Shown in pieces: positions 24,894-47,400 of a stretch of 64,000 bases of DNA. This stretch comes from Chrysomallon squamiferum (Eukaryota > Mollusca > Gastropoda > Neomphalida > Peltospiridae). The translations under genes were made by a program, and so were the position numbers. Every line of letters starts with the position of its first letter. The stretch's first letter is position 1. Under the pieces are notes generated by a model that was not told the DNA's origin, did not search any database, and was given only the letters and a program-made list of their open reading frames with translations. Location of the stretch: NCBI GenBank assembly GCA_012295275.1, contig CM022665.1, forward strand, positions 21,812,002-21,876,001, written 5' to 3'.

Positions 24894-25530
24894 TTAAAAA
24901 TAAAGAAAACAAAAACAAAAAATATTAGTAAATTTTAAAAAAAGAAAAGGAAAGAAAATGTTTGTTTTGTTTTTTGTTTTTTTAAATAATGAATAATAAA
25001 AACTGAACACTTTGCCTGTATTATTGGAACCACACAAAACAGAAGAAAAACAAATTAAGGAAATGGAAACAAGGAGAAACTGAAATATATATGAAGTAAT
25101 TATTAAAGAAATAGGACTATTTTACACTCTTCTTTGGATTAATGCAATTCTACAACCATTTTTTTTTTTAATGTTTTTGTTAGTTTGTTTGGGTTTTTTT
25201 GTTTTGTTTTTTAGGGGGTGTTTGATAATGAGTTAAGAAGAAATTTGTTTGTATTTAAAATTAATGAGATTTGAATCACTTCAGTTTTTGCTTCTTTAGT
25301 GAAAAAACAAACCTAACACACTTTATCTGAAAGGATCCATTTTCTGCCTTCTATTTACAAGCATAAAAGTTTGAAAGGAATTTGTTAAACCTCTCTGTAT
25401 TTTTCTCTTCCTTTCAAACCACAGCAAGAAAATTCTTTCCTTCAATTCAACATTATTATAAATAATGTTTTAACAAAATCATATAAATTTAAAAAAATGT
25501 TAACAGTATAGTTAATTTTTTAAATTATTG

Positions 25531-33509
<7,979 letters not shown>

Positions 33510-34071
33510 CTATTGTAGAACAGTACTGTTATATTTAGGGAATATTTTAAGACATTGTAATATCAAAATAATTTCAGTACAGCCCAAAATATGATGTTCC
33601 ACACTGACTAATCGTTGTTAAATACACAAAATACGATAATGAATTCTGAGTCTCAGTTAATTTTCATTTCACAAATATCCATCTGGTTAATTTCACAAGT
33701 ATTACAACACGTAAACATCTGTGAAACTCAATTCTGTTCCCTATGATATGTATTTCAAAACGGAAATATAAATTTAAATTAATTGGAAAGGAATTTAATT
33801 GATTGTGTAATCACATGATATTCTGGGGTGTACTTTTATTGCTATTATAAAGAATTAGGACTATGTAATAATAATAACTGAGTAAAAAAACAAAACATAT
33901 AAAATAAACAAAAATACAACACTGATAAATCAACTGTATCAAAGTTGTTTGTCACCGGTATTGGTATATCATACTATTTTCAAAACACAGATTTGCATCG
34001 ATTCACTACAAGTAACGTTAATCTTAAAATGTAGGCTGAAATAGTAGACAATAAGAAAACTTGGGATTTAC

Positions 34072-34124
<53 letters not shown>
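34072..34124. repeat. (AAT)n microsatellite
   Basis: About 17 uninterrupted AAT units between SRP54 and LPGAT1. Confidence 0.95.
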
Positions 34125-34125
<1 letters not shown>

Positions 34126-35900
34126 TTGATGATAATGATAATAATGATGCTTAACACATAAGAGGAAATAGTAACTTGTTTAAATGAATTTACAAATACT
34201 AACTAGTCCAATGCGGGAGTGTCAGAAAATTAATATGGATAATTGAATACAAACTCAAATACATGTATGCTCAAGCATGAATGCGGAATAATTAAATAAT
34301 ATGATACTATTATTTATTTTCGTAATGTTTTATTTATTTTAGCTTAATACTGTATCAAACAATGCAGTAATCAAACTGCTGGCAGATTCTCTCTATCTCT
34401 TCATCTTTCTCTCTCCAACATTTTCTTTAGGACTGTAAAGAACAATTCAAATTAATTCTAAATAATTTCATAAATTTTAACATTAAAAAAAAAAAAAAAA
34501 AACTACCATCTTATCGAGTTTATCATTGTTATGTCACATCAGGTTCAACTCGCACCGTGTTTTTTTAATTACTAATACATTTCAGCCGGTTTGGTTTTCA
34601 TCTGTAATTTTTTTATTTTGTTTTGACATTCATAATAAATATTTTATTGTGTGCAATTTAGTCCTTTTGTTGATTTCTTTTTTTTTTTTTTTTTAGCAAG
34701 GGAGTTAACTTTGGAACCAATAAAAACAAATCAAAGTCCAGACGACTAATAACCTGAACAAGTCACGATCGAATTAGGCGAACTATGGCGGGTATTCTGC
34801 TACATATATCGTCGCATTATTTTATTTTTACTATAAATGGTTGCAAATTAATTCAGATATGAAATCAGATATTTAATATTTGTTTCTTGTGTCGGGACTT
34901 GTTAATTTCAGTTTCCTTGATGGTAATCTCCACTGAGTCTATACTTTTTAAGTCTTTCAGCAGTGGAAATGACATGTTTGTAGTGTACTACATTTCATTG
35001 TGAATATATTTTGAAGGAAAAGTTGCAGCTGTCAAAGGATCGGGCAGAGAAATATGAAAATTACATAATCTATTATTTATTAATCATTAAAACTTTTTAA
35101 TACAATTTAGACTATTACATCATCATGTAATCATGTTTCAGTTATGCCCTTCAAAGCTGAGTTTTATTTTCCATCTTTAGATTTCTGTTACTTTTTACCC
35201 ATACTTTTTAACTGAATAAGATTGCTGTCAAATATCTGTTTCAAATTTAAAAGATATGACAAAGTTTTATAAAGTATGTGTGTGGCTCTCCAATATTATC
35301 CTAAATTTTTTTAATTTTTAGAATATAATACGCTATTGGAATAGAAAACTGTTTTGTCAAGCAGTATGTTAAAATTTGTTACTTGTCAGAATTAATATAA
35401 TAGTATTCTCTTAGATTAAACTGTACAAAGTTACACATTTTTATTTAAATAACACTGGCAAATAATTAAAAATAAAATTTAAAAAGGAAAGACAAAGTTT
35501 GATAAAATATGTGTATGGCTCTGTAAAATAATGGAAGAAAAAAAAAATAAAACATTAAATTATTTTCATTTAAAATATAAAAAATGCAGTTAGAATAAAA
35601 AGTAAACACATGGTTTTGTCATACAATAATATTTTTAAAAATTACTTGTCACAATTATTTGTAATAGTATTATTAGATTAAACTGTACAGAAATAGTTAT
35701 ATGTTGGAATTAGAATTGGTTTTTAAAAAGATTCCCATCTCCATATACACCAAAACTCTAGTACTAAATATAAAAAAGAGTAAGATCTGAAAACCATTTT
35801 GCTGTAATTTATATTTATCTGCATACTATTCTATTTTCAGTCATTGCAATAAACAGTTAAAGAGGCGTTCAGAAACAGAATCTTGAAGAAATTTAGCAGC

Positions 35901-37435
35901 ATGCTGGGACTTATTATAGAAGTGGCAAAATGGCCATTGAAAATGATATATTATGCACTTAGAATGCTATGTATTCTAGCAACAAATCTCTATTCCATCC
36001 CTGCTTATCTTGTGTGGATGTTTTTGATGTGGCCCTTGCGTTTTATTTATTGGAATATGTACTGGAAAGTGGAGGCTCTGTTGTTTAAAGGCCTTCTTGC
36101 AATGACCGTTACCTGGCTGTACACAGGAGGATACAAAAGTAAGTGTATTTACTAAGTTTTAATGTTCCATTTTAAAGTCATTAACAAACATTGTGCTGTA
36201 AAATGTACTAATGCTTTATTTCATCCTTTAAAGTGTTTCTATGATGACATGATAAAAACAAAGTTTAAATATATTCTGCATATTTCCTTATTTGATGACC
36301 TGTCTTTACTGTTAATGAAGTATAATAACAAAAGAGTACAAAGAAAAAATGTCATGTGCAGTGCAGACTAACTTGCTGATAAGTTTCTTCTAATATCCGA
36401 AACAGTAGTTACAAGTCCCCCCTTTATATATGAGTGTTATTTTAATTTTCTTGTCATATTTTGATATTGGTAATGATATGTTGAAGTACAAACCTTTTTC
36501 TACAAGGTAATTCATTTCTACTGCAACAGATACATAATAAGTTAATATGTGAATTAAAAACATTAAATATTTTGTGGATTTTAACCAATGATTTTTGAAT
36601 ATTTATAACCTTTCTTAGATATTTAGAATCTTCTATGTTAATAATGAATTATCTATTTGGTTTAGAAAATTTTTGAAATATTAAATCATCTTAAAATCTT
36701 ATATATATATATATATATGTATGTATAAATAGACAATACTTTTTTTTTTTTTTTTTAATTTAAAACAAAAATTTCAACTTTATTAATTTGTAGTATTTGA
36801 AAGTGGAGACGAAATCAGCAGACTATACAACCAGCCATCTTTGGTAATTTGCAACCATCAGTCAACAGCAGATATTCTCGTCCTCATGACAGCACTTCAA
36901 GGCAAGGGTCTGCTTGGAGGGCAGCTCATGTGGATTATGGACTACATTTTTAAATTCACTCATTTTGGATGGGTCTCCAGTGTGAGAAAAGATTTTTTTA
37001 TAAAGCAGGTATTGTTGTTATTATCATATAAAACCAGTCATCACAATGATCAAATGTTTAGTGTTAAGATACAGAAACTATGTTAAGAGTTATTGCAAAG
37101 TACATTGAACTTTGATATTGACATTGCATATTAAAAATAAATAAATTTAGAAGCAGCTCTCAAATAAAATGTAAAAGGGACTGCATATCTCCAAAACACA
37201 GTTTAAAATATAAATTGTTAATATTAGAAATCACATGATAATGACTAACTTAGATAAAATAGTTAAGAAGATCTGGAAGGTCTCTTATACTTTATTTCTA
37301 AGCTCATAAATATAACATACTGATTTAAATATCAAAAAGTTAATTTAAATTTCAGAATTTTTAAAAAAAAATTCTTAATTGAGTCTTTTTCTTTTAATTA
37401 ATTTCTTTTTTTTTATTTGTAATATTTTATTATTA

Positions 37436-37474
<39 letters not shown>

Positions 37475-39101
37475 ATTATTATTTTGTTATGTTGTTATGT
37501 TGTGAGTGTGTGGGTTAAGTAATAGCTTTTATTCTTCAGGGAAAAGATGTCAGAGTGTCTGAAATTGAAAGACTTGGGCATCATCTGAAGAGTTATTTCT
37601 TTTCAACTTACAAGAAGTGGGTTGTTCTATTCCCTGAGGGTGGTTTTCTTAGAAAAAGAAGAGATGCTAATATTAGGTAGCTGTTTCGCAACTTCATTTC
37701 CAAATAAATTTTTGTGTGAAATGCAGACAGCATTAATAAGAAAATATCAACATTTCACAGTAGTTTCCTAAATATGCCATTTGGGCTATTTCCTGTCCTA
37801 GCCAAAGGCAGTAAATAATAAAATTTCCTGTTTATGTGAAAACAGCTTCAGAATTAACTGAAGTGGATTTCCTCACTAATAAGTTATCCGCATCTATTAC
37901 TTAAGAAAAAGTATGAGGTGTAATTAAATATTTGTATTTACTTGTCTATGACTTCTCACATTTTTTATTTATTAGCTATTATTTCATTTATATTTTCTTT
38001 GTTTTCCTTTTTTTTTTTTTTTTTTTTTTTTTTGGTCATCTGTTTTTGTTGTAATATAAATAAATTATGAAGCTTATACATTTTTTTTCATTTGTAAATA
38101 TTAAATTGAAGTGTTAATGAACAATGATGGTAAAACAATTGTTTTTGCAGATATGCTCAGCAAAATAATCTTCCCGTCCTATATAATGTAACTTTGCCCA
38201 GAACAGGTGCCATGAGCAAAATCATTGAGTCAATTGCAGATCAAAGACAGCTTGCTGTTGGAATACCACAGAAGGAACTGCCAAGTGGTAATGTTGTTTT
38301 ATACACATGGACTAAATATACACTCTATCTACCATTTATTCATGTACCAATAAAACCAAATACATTATAATCTGTGGATAGGGGAGGAGAAAAAAAAGTA
38401 TACATAAGAACAAACATACAAGATCTAATTACCATTCGTGCCCAACAAACTATAAATATTCAAATATATAAATTTACATAACCTGCAGAATCAAATCTTT
38501 TTCCTTTATATATATTATCAGTGCCGTTACCAAAGTTATTTATCTGAACGTATCAAATCTTTTTCTTTCTTTTTTTTTAGATTTTGGTCTCATTAGAGTA
38601 TTGTGTATTTCTTAAACGTGATTATTTGTTTTCATTTAAATTGTAGTTCATTTGGTTTCATTACGTTCAAAGATAATGACTTATTTTGTTATTTCCATAG
38701 ATCCAAACAGTCCTCGGTTGGAGTGGGTGATTGATATCACCATAGCATATCCACAAGGTCGTCCACTTGACCTTCAAGGAATCATTTTTGGATACTGGCC
38801 TCCTTGTAAGGTGTTGGTGCACTACAAAGCATACCCATTTGTAGACGTGCCAGCAGATATGGGAATACTTACAAAATGGCTGTATGATCGGTATGAAGAA
38901 AAAGAATGCTTGCTGAAATATTATTATGAAAATAAAAGAGTATGTGATTCTGAATTCCCAAGAAGATGTTTGCCTCTGAGAAATGAAGGTATTATGCAGA
39001 TTGATATCCTGCATATTTTACTTTATCACTTGTTCTTCCTAGTCTCAACCTATCTCCATATTGTTTATATCTATAGACCTCTTCTCAATTACTTCTTATA
39101 A
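35901..39101 (+). CDS. LPGAT1: Lysophosphatidylglycerol acyltransferase 1-like protein
   Basis: Five coding exons: 35901-36138, 36794-37008, 37540-37676, 38151-38287, 38701-39101; 1128 nt, 375 aa (human LPGAT1 370). The first coding exon begins with 5' UTR at 35841 after an acceptor (TTTTCAG), so an upstream untranslated exon is expected. This is an ER membrane acyltransferase of the PlsC/AGPAT family that transfers acyl groups to lysophospholipids. Hydrophobic segments fill the first 75 residues. The acyltransferase motif HX4D appears as NHQSTAD (H101, D106), followed by LMWIMDYIFKFTHFGW, the substrate motif FPEGGFLRKRR (182-192) and LPVLYNVTLPRTGA. The C-terminus carries the family tail with WVIDITIAYP, TKWLYDRYEEKE and a final hydrophobic helix pair. 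An in-frame TTG at 35883 is not needed as a start. Confidence 0.95.
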
Positions 39102-42100
39102 AAAAATACAAAAATACCACACACAAAAAAAAATATTTGGTAATGCGAATGCATGTAGGAGAGACAGTTGTTTTACTGATGTTTATAACATGAGATGGTT
39201 TTATATTCCTTTAAAAAAAAAAAAAAAAAAAAAAAAAGAGTTAAATATTTAATGTTATTTTAATTTTTATGAAAACATTTTACTGTTATGGTTTCAGCAT
39301 GTTATTGTTCTAAAATGTTCATCCTGGGCTTTTTTCATGAAACACTAACAGTTTGTTTTCCACTCTAGGTGGATATTGAATTTTATTGTATTCAATTTTA
39401 AAAACCATTGAACTATTTATTTATTCAGAGATAAGCTTTCTTCATGATTTACCCTTGCATACAAAACATCAGATGATATCTGACTTGGTAAAAAAACACC
39501 TATATTTTTAAAATGTCAGTTCTGTACATTTATTTATCAGACTGTACACAGTTTTAATTTTTACAGTTATTAATCTAAGGTTTTATTAAATCTTCATGAA
39601 TGAAGTACAACTAACATTTTCTTCTATCATTTTCATTTTTAATAATTTTATGGAATGTTTCTTTCAATTTTTTCTTTTAAAAATTTATTTTGACAAACAT
39701 CCACAAAATGTAATGACAAAATGAATGTAATAAGACATTTGAAAGTGCCAGTATAAATGTAAATATTAAGACTACTATAAAAAAAATGTATGCAGATAAC
39801 TCAGAAACATCGCACTTTACCACTTTGTATGTAACGGTTATTTCTTGCTGTGGGATTCTGACTAATATTTTGTTTGGGGTTTTTTGTTGTTGTTTTTGCT
39901 AATAGTAAGATGATTTTCATCTGATGTTAACATGTTTGTTACAGAATTGGTTTTTGAAATCAGTTTAAATTAGTCAAAATGAAATTATTTTTGTAATAAT
40001 ATTTAATTCTTTAATAATATGGATGTGGATGTCTACTTTTTATGTATGCTTTTAAAAAACTATTGAGATTAAATCTCACATTATATAATTTCACAATATT
40101 TGAGTCCTAGTTCTGAACCATACTTTTGGTGAAAAACATTAAACTGAATATTTCATTTAAAGAAAAAAAGTAATCCAGGAAAATACTGCCAAACCACTGC
40201 CAAACCAACTTTTGTTTGTTAATCTTTAATTAAAGATTACAGTTTAAGCTAAAATGAAGATGATTAAACATGATCATTTAAACAAGTTATCACCTCTGAC
40301 CCATTTATAAAAAGTAACTCATAAAATTTAATTAATCTTATGATTAATATATTTAATTTGGCATCTTGACATTGTGTGATAGTATTTTTGTGTTACTTGA
40401 AATAACTAAATATCTAACACCGAGTTTTAAGTTCTTGTTTTCATTAGTATGATTATCTTGTTTCTGTTTTTCCTTCGAACACTGAAAAATGTATTTATTT
40501 TAATTTTAATCAAAAATAGGTTTTGTAGCAGGTAACAAGAACAAATATAAATTATAATTTACTTTGTTTATTTTATCATTTTGTGAATGTATTATAGAGG
40601 ATAGCACACATTGCATGTATCTGTCTTCCTCTATTTTACACACACAGAAATATTTTGTCATTTTATGTTAAAATTCTATGTAAATGCATGGTTGAATGCT
40701 CAAAGTCAAACCCATTGCAGTTAGCAAAATTAATTTCTTGTAACAGATTTAAAATATCTGTTGATAGTTTGATGTCATTATTAGCTAATGTATTTCTAGT
40801 TTTGAACAGATAACTTCTAATGCATAATATTCAGTTCACTACCATAAAAACTAGATAATATATTTAAACCATATTTTTATTTAATATGTCAATCCTAATG
40901 TCAAAATAATTTTTAAAATATGTGGTAGTTTTTCTGTAATTTGGAATGTTTCATCGTTTTTCTATTATTATTTTTTTTTTCTATGGAATATATTTATATT
41001 GCATAATAACCAGTTTCAGTATAATAAAATAATAATCTGAATTAAAAAGTTAATGCCTTTTGGAAAATACATTTGATTTTTTTTTCCTCCAACTTACATT
41101 TTGACATACTACCAAAATTTGTATTAAGCTATTTTAAAATGTTTTTAAAACCTTGCATGCCCACACACACCAATTACAGATTAGAAATGTCATTTGCTAT
41201 TCTGCTACAAACTCGTTCTTTCATTTGTATATTTTAACAGTCTTATTGTTAACTGGTGCATAAGTTTGTAATTTATTTTTATTATTATTTTATGTTTTTT
41301 TTTTTCTTTTTTTTTTCGTTACCATTTTCTGCCTCAAGAAATATTTTGTCTGATAACAGCAAATTTAGGCCAGTTAATATATTCAGTAACTGTTATCTTA
41401 TTTATTACATGTGAATATTTGGTGAAAAGGAAACAATGTTTAATTTTTTAAATTGTAGGCTTGATTGTAGAGAAATGCTTCAAGATTTACTTTTCAGTAT
41501 TAAACTGTGATTGTCAAGCACAAATATATCCCTTTATTATTATTTTTTAAAGTGCCTTCTAACAGCAAATCCTGCTTTGTTGTCCATTTTTAGACTTATA
41601 CATATAATCCTGACATATTTTTGGATTTGTATAGGACCTTTAAGTACTAATCTACCCATTATCTTTTATAAAATAACAAAAAAGAACAATAATAAATATT
41701 TTTAAAAACACAAACATTTTTAATTTTCCGATGTAAACATTTTTTAAAATCACAGATACGATGGAATAATATTATGGTCATTAACAGTTAAATTTAAAGA
41801 TATATTTTATGAAGGATTTAAATTTTGTTATAAAAATTACTTCACACTAAATGAAATGTAATCTTTCTTTCTTTTCTTTTTTTTAAAATTATATTCATTA
41901 TGATTTTTTTGTTTTTTTTGTTTTTTTAAACTTTATTTTATTAGATCTGAAGTTAGTTAATCTAGTTAGTTACATTCAAAAGATTTTAAAGTTGTATGAT
42001 TAGTGATGGAGATTTATTTATGTTTAGAAAGCATTTATATTTATGAATAAAGTGCTATGGTTGAATATTTAATACCAATTTATTCTAAAATTCAAAATGT

Positions 42101-44426
42101 ATAAATTACAGAGATCTCAGTTTTACAGAATTTTGCATAATGTATTGGAGAACATTAAATAAATATTAATGCAGCAGATTTTAAATATTTCTTTTAAAGG
42201 TACATAGCATTTCTCAGAATTTTAATTTGAATATTTGTTAAATATTTATTTTATATACTTGTTTCACAGAGAGCATTGTATGGTGCTATTTTATAAGAAA
42301 TATGTACTCTGTCAGAAGTATATACTTCATAATTTTAATATTTAAAAAAAATAACAAACCATATTTTCAAAGAACATTTTATGTTATTTTATTTATTTTA
42401 TGGTTTTTGTTTTAATTTTATAATACTCTAAGAACATTTTTATTCTTTTAATATGATACACTTCTGTGAGCAATATATTTAAATTTTATTTTTATTTGAT
42501 GTCATTATACCTCATGTAATGCAAACAGAAACCTTGTATTGCTTTTGTTGGTTTTAAGAATATATATCAATTAAACTGATATTTCAACAGATCAGATAAC
42601 AAAATGCACAGACTGAATCACACAGTCCAAATTCAAATTGTCTTTCATTTGCAGTTGAAATAACCTAGTTAATGTTGATAATTTTATTGCTATGGCTATT
42701 TTGCTTGTGTTGTGCTCATAGCAACAGTTTTTGTTATAATGGTTTAAAAAATTTTAAATTGTATATAAGTTATGACTTGTTCTTTAAATGCATTACATGT
42801 TCATATAGAGGAATAATGATTTAACTGAAAGGCATTAATGACATTTATAGTGTTTGAATGTAAATATGAAATGTCACAGCTAAAACAAAAACAAAAAAGT
42901 AAATCTATTTAACAGCTGCTGTATTTCAGTATAATTAAAATAAAAAATTATAGAATTAAATTATATGTAGCAGTTTCATGTTTGTATAGAAACAAGGTGC
43001 TACGATAAAGAAATCAATTATTGTACACATTTTCTAGGGATAACCAAAAAAAAAAAGAGATTCTAACATTTATCTCAAGTATTTTATGACTAATTGACAG
43101 TTGTTAATTATAGGAATTAACGTCTGTTGGTTTTACATGTAACCTAAGATTTGTGATGAAACTGTTAAATTCAGTAGTATTTATCTTCATTTTTAGCAAT
43201 AGCAAAGAGTATACTAAATGTAGTAAGATTAATAAATAAAATAAAACAATATTTTATTATTTAAAACCATCCAAGTACAAGAACAAGTTATTAACAACAA
43301 AGTGTGTAAAATCATTTAGACAATGGTTTAAGGCAATCAAATGCTGAGATTACAGATACTTGACCTTCACAGGTCAAGTCACATTAGTGTTCAGACCATT
43401 TGTATGACCACTGTCAGGTGCACTAAAAATAATTATTTTGATACATATCATCAGGTGAAATGCCAAGTTCTTTAGCAGAATCACTGACAATTTGTTTGAA
43501 TAAAGTCAGTAAAATCAATCCTTTTCCAAAAAGGAACTGAATATGCAAATCTATCATAATCAAGACTGCTGAGTTATTATTCAGACTGACAAGACAGTGT
43601 TGCATGCAAGACAATCTAGAGAATATTTTGTGGAACAAGATTTGAATGTGCAATGAACTGCAGCCACATATTAGCAATTTAGGCTTGGGTTTTGTGATGT
43701 CAATTTTGGGCTGTGAAAACAGTATTATTAGCATACCTATATTTGTAATTATGGTTACTCTTTATTATATAATTATCAAATATCAGTACAAGATGTTTGA
43801 TTGTATTTAAAGACATATCAGTTCTCTAGAGACAATATTAACCAGAAATCTTTGCTAACCTTTCTTCTCAGAGGACTTCTTTTCGATTTAAATTTCATAA
43901 CTGAGATGACAAGATTTTAGTTGCTGATGTCTTTAAAGGCAGCATTTAACAAAAACTCAAACCATTAATAACCAGCACATTTTATGAACATTCAAACACA
44001 AAAATTAGTTTAAAAATTCTTTTTAAAACTTTTGTAAAATTTTAATATGTGAATTTATATTTTTCATTTCATTAAATATTATGTGAACAAAAATCACAAC
44101 AGCTTCATGATCTCATTTATTTTCTGTGAGAAAACCCACAAAAATTTTTAAATTATTTTTTCTTTTTTTTAAATTCTCAACATAAAATCTTAATGCAAGT
44201 TCATAGGCAAAATATAGATAAACATGTGTAATAAAAATTTCCGTTTGATAAAATTATTTTCAACTGTTAAAAAATACAAGTGATTGTGACATTACTATAC
44301 TTCATTAAATTTCAAATTCAAAATAATGGATTAAAAAATTTATTTTGTCCAAAACTGAGATTAAAAAGAAAATGGTCAAATTCATGTTCCCTTTTGGTAA
44401 AATAAAGTCAGATTTGTAAATTGATG
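39102..44426. other. Convergent 3' flanks of LPGAT1 and EXO1
   Basis: About 5.3 kb of very AT-rich sequence without a convincing protein gene. The left part is probably a long LPGAT1 3' UTR. The right part, from 44426 down to about 43240, is probably the EXO1 3' UTR; it holds a 103-codon open frame at 43423-43734 (-) and a hairpin at 43358-43379. A poly-A run lies at 39212-39236. Confidence 0.5.
43253..43258 (-). terminator. Poly(A) signal candidate for EXO1
   Basis: AATAAA on the minus strand about 1.17 kb past the EXO1 stop codon. It would also serve the small open frame at 43423-43734. Confidence 0.35.
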
Positions 44427-47400
44427 CTAAATTAGACTGGTTGCTTGTAACTTTTCCCTTTGCCTGTAATAAAAATAAAGAAAATAAAGAGTTTTGTTGC
44501 TTTTATCATTGATATTATGTAACAGTTCAATTTGTTTTAAATCTTTTGAAAAATTGTATGTTTACTCAAAAGACAAATAAATAATTACTTATGTTTGTGG
44601 AGCTTCTTTTCTTTTTTTGTGGAAGTGTTTTTTGTTATAAAGATTTTTGAAACAATAATGACAGTAATAAAATGTTTCTTATATTTACCTTTTCAAAGCA
44701 AATTTTGAAAACATATCCTTTATACTTTTCTGATTTTCTAAACAACTTTTATTCTGTGTTTGTTTACTGGATGGTCTTGAAAGTCCTGAAACTCTGCAGA
44801 TTTTCTTCTCACAATCTGTACAAAACAACAAGTTTATTAATAGTTTCATGTCTCTGATAGATGAACACTATTTTAAAATGAAATTAGGCTTTTTGGAAGC
44901 AGATGAAAATTATTTCAAAAGATGAATAATAAAATATGTGCAGTTATTTATTTATTTATTTTTTTAAATATTACCAAAGATAATATAATGTATAAAATTA
45001 CTATGCAATTCCTATTTCTTGATATCAAATATTGTTAAAGTATTAAAAATAAATATAAAAAATTACTGCATTTTGAGTTCATCACCTATGTTATTTATAA
45101 TAAAGAAACCAACACATTAAAAATGTGTTCTCTTTAGAATCAAATTTGTTTACAAGATTATTTACTTACTTGATAGAGGTGTATTTTTTTTTAAAGTAAT
45201 TTGTTCGTCTTCATCTATATCAGTCAGATCTATAATATCTTGGCTGGACATGAAGTCAGAATCTATGCTTTCTAAGTTTGATCTCTGACTGAAACTTTCA
45301 TAATCAATTACTGATTCTCCTGAGGAATTAAGCAAAGAACTAGTCAATGCACTCAAAGTTGTGTCAGATTTCTGTGAGCTGGCTTTTGTTTCAATTGTAT
45401 CAAACTCAGTTACCAATGTATTAGAGGAAAAGGTATTTGTCACAGACTTCCCAGATGAAGACAAGAACTCGCTGATATTTTCTTCAGAATCCATTTTGGT
45501 ACTTTCAGACTGTGTTGAAGTTAAAGAAGTATTTTCTATTTTGGCACCAGATCCTGACTTCATAAATGGTGTAAAAAAATCACTACTTTTTCTGTGAGAT
45601 GAGATTACAGGTTTAAATTGCTTGCTTGCTGATGAGTGGGTTGTGTTATGAGTTGATTTAGCAGATGTTTTGCTTTGGCCATATTTAAATTTGTCCCAGC
45701 TAAAGGCTGAACTAGGAGAGTGTTTTGGAGATTCAGTTGATGAACAGTGATGATTATTTTCAGTCTTCTTTGATGTACTGATAGATAAATTAATGCTGTT
45801 TATATCAGTGGTTAAATTCTCTGAAGGTGATTCATTAGCCCCTGATTTGTTATGAACATCTGAATAGTCTGCTGTCTTCATTATGCATTCTGCAGTCATT
45901 TCTTTGTTTTTATCCACCTTTTCACTTTTTATATCGGAGGTATCTTCAGACTTTGCAAAAAACCTGCAATAAATTATTTTAATTTTAAAAACTATTGAAT
46001 ATAAAAAGAATGAAATATGCACATTATTATATGCAAGTATGTTCTTATTGACAATTAGTACTATGAGTATATAAATAATCTGATAAATAAAATTTTCAGA
46101 ATCATTTTCTAGGTCAGTACTAAATTTTAAACTAGTTAATAATTCGGAAATGGTTAATTACTGTTAACTTTTTGTAACAAGCAAGGATGATTTTTTTCAC
46201 TTAAAAGAAACAACAAAACAACAAAATTAAGTGAAACAAAAGACCAGTTACCTGCTACGAACTGTGACATCTGTCTTGGAAGCATTGAGGTTAAATTTCC
46301 TCTTCACCAGTGACGAAACAGCAAATTTATTTCTTCTTGGGTTCAAATGTATATTTTCTTTATTTTCCTCTATCTTCATGACAACTTCACCAATGTCTGC
46401 TGCACTCAGTTGTTTTTTTTGATCTGGAGATAGAGTTGATTTTGTCTCGGGTGAAGGTGCTTTTATGTCTGACAATTCAGAGGCAAATGAAGAATCTTCA
46501 TCACTTAATGGATCATCATTTGTCTCACTTTTATCATGGATATTTTCAGATTTTAGTCTCTTTGCTGCTGGTGAAAGTTCATCATAAAGGCTGCCAAGTT
46601 CAGTGTCAGATTTAACATCTTTGAAATCTGAATATAAGTGGCATAAAAAAAAAACTTTTAGTGTGTCTTTTCCAAAATTCAAATGCTGAAAATTTTATTT
46701 TTACAGTTTCCATAATTCATTCAAACTAAAATCTTTTATTTTAAAGTAACTGTAATTATTCAGAATTTGCCACAAAAAATAAAAATAATAGTTTTCTGAG
46801 AATATTACATCAATTAAAATATAACAATCCCTTCTTTAATAGAAATTAATATTAATTATTTATTATAAAGTCACAATTTCTTATTGGTCATAAAACTACT
46901 AAAAGAGAACCATACGTAATTAACCTGTTTTAAAAATAAATATATAAAAGTTTACCTTCTATTTCTCTTGGTCTTTTAACAATTTTAGTTTCAACTGTTT
47001 TCTCTTTTCCCTTCAATACAGGTCTTTCTGCAGGCTGAATTTCTTTCAAGCCAATCTTTGGCATTGGTCTGTAATTTTTATCCCACATACTCAACATGTA
47101 AAGATGTTCAGACTTATTTTTTCTGCATTTGTTTGGCTGTAACAAAACAAATTTTAAATGTTATAAAAAAGAAAGTCAAGAATCAAATGAAGTCAGGATT
47201 TCACACATAATTAATGCTCTGTTTAACTGTGAATGCTATCAGATTATTGCTTCATAAAACTGTTTTACAGTTACTCTAACCAACCCTTTATTTTTGCCCA
47301 AAAATTAACACCAGCACTGTTAATTAATAAATTTAAAAATGAATTTTGGAGCAATCTTTTAATAAGATATTATAAATATTATTATTATCAGAACATTTTA

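Larger units (their letters stand above)
22983..25530. other. Convergent 3' flanks of CBM9-like copy B and SRP54
   Basis: There are no coding exons. The left part is the probable 3' UTR of copy B (AATAAA at 23124-23129). Diverged internal repeats occupy about 23160-23965. Segments near 24260-24440 (GGATCAGAATCCTGGAAAATC and neighbours) vaguely resemble decayed Tigger-like sequence. The right part is the probable SRP54 3' UTR, with a minus-strand AATAAA at 24610-24615. A (TA)n run lies at about 24871-24893. Confidence 0.6.

Noticed and set aside
35883-35900. Upstream extension of LPGAT1 starting at a TTG
   Set aside because: Eukaryotic initiation at the ATG at 35901 explains the protein and matches family length; the preceding bases are 5' UTR.
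39061-39252. 63-codon frame ending in poly-Lys
   Set aside because: It overlaps the end of LPGAT1 in another frame and runs into a poly-A tract.
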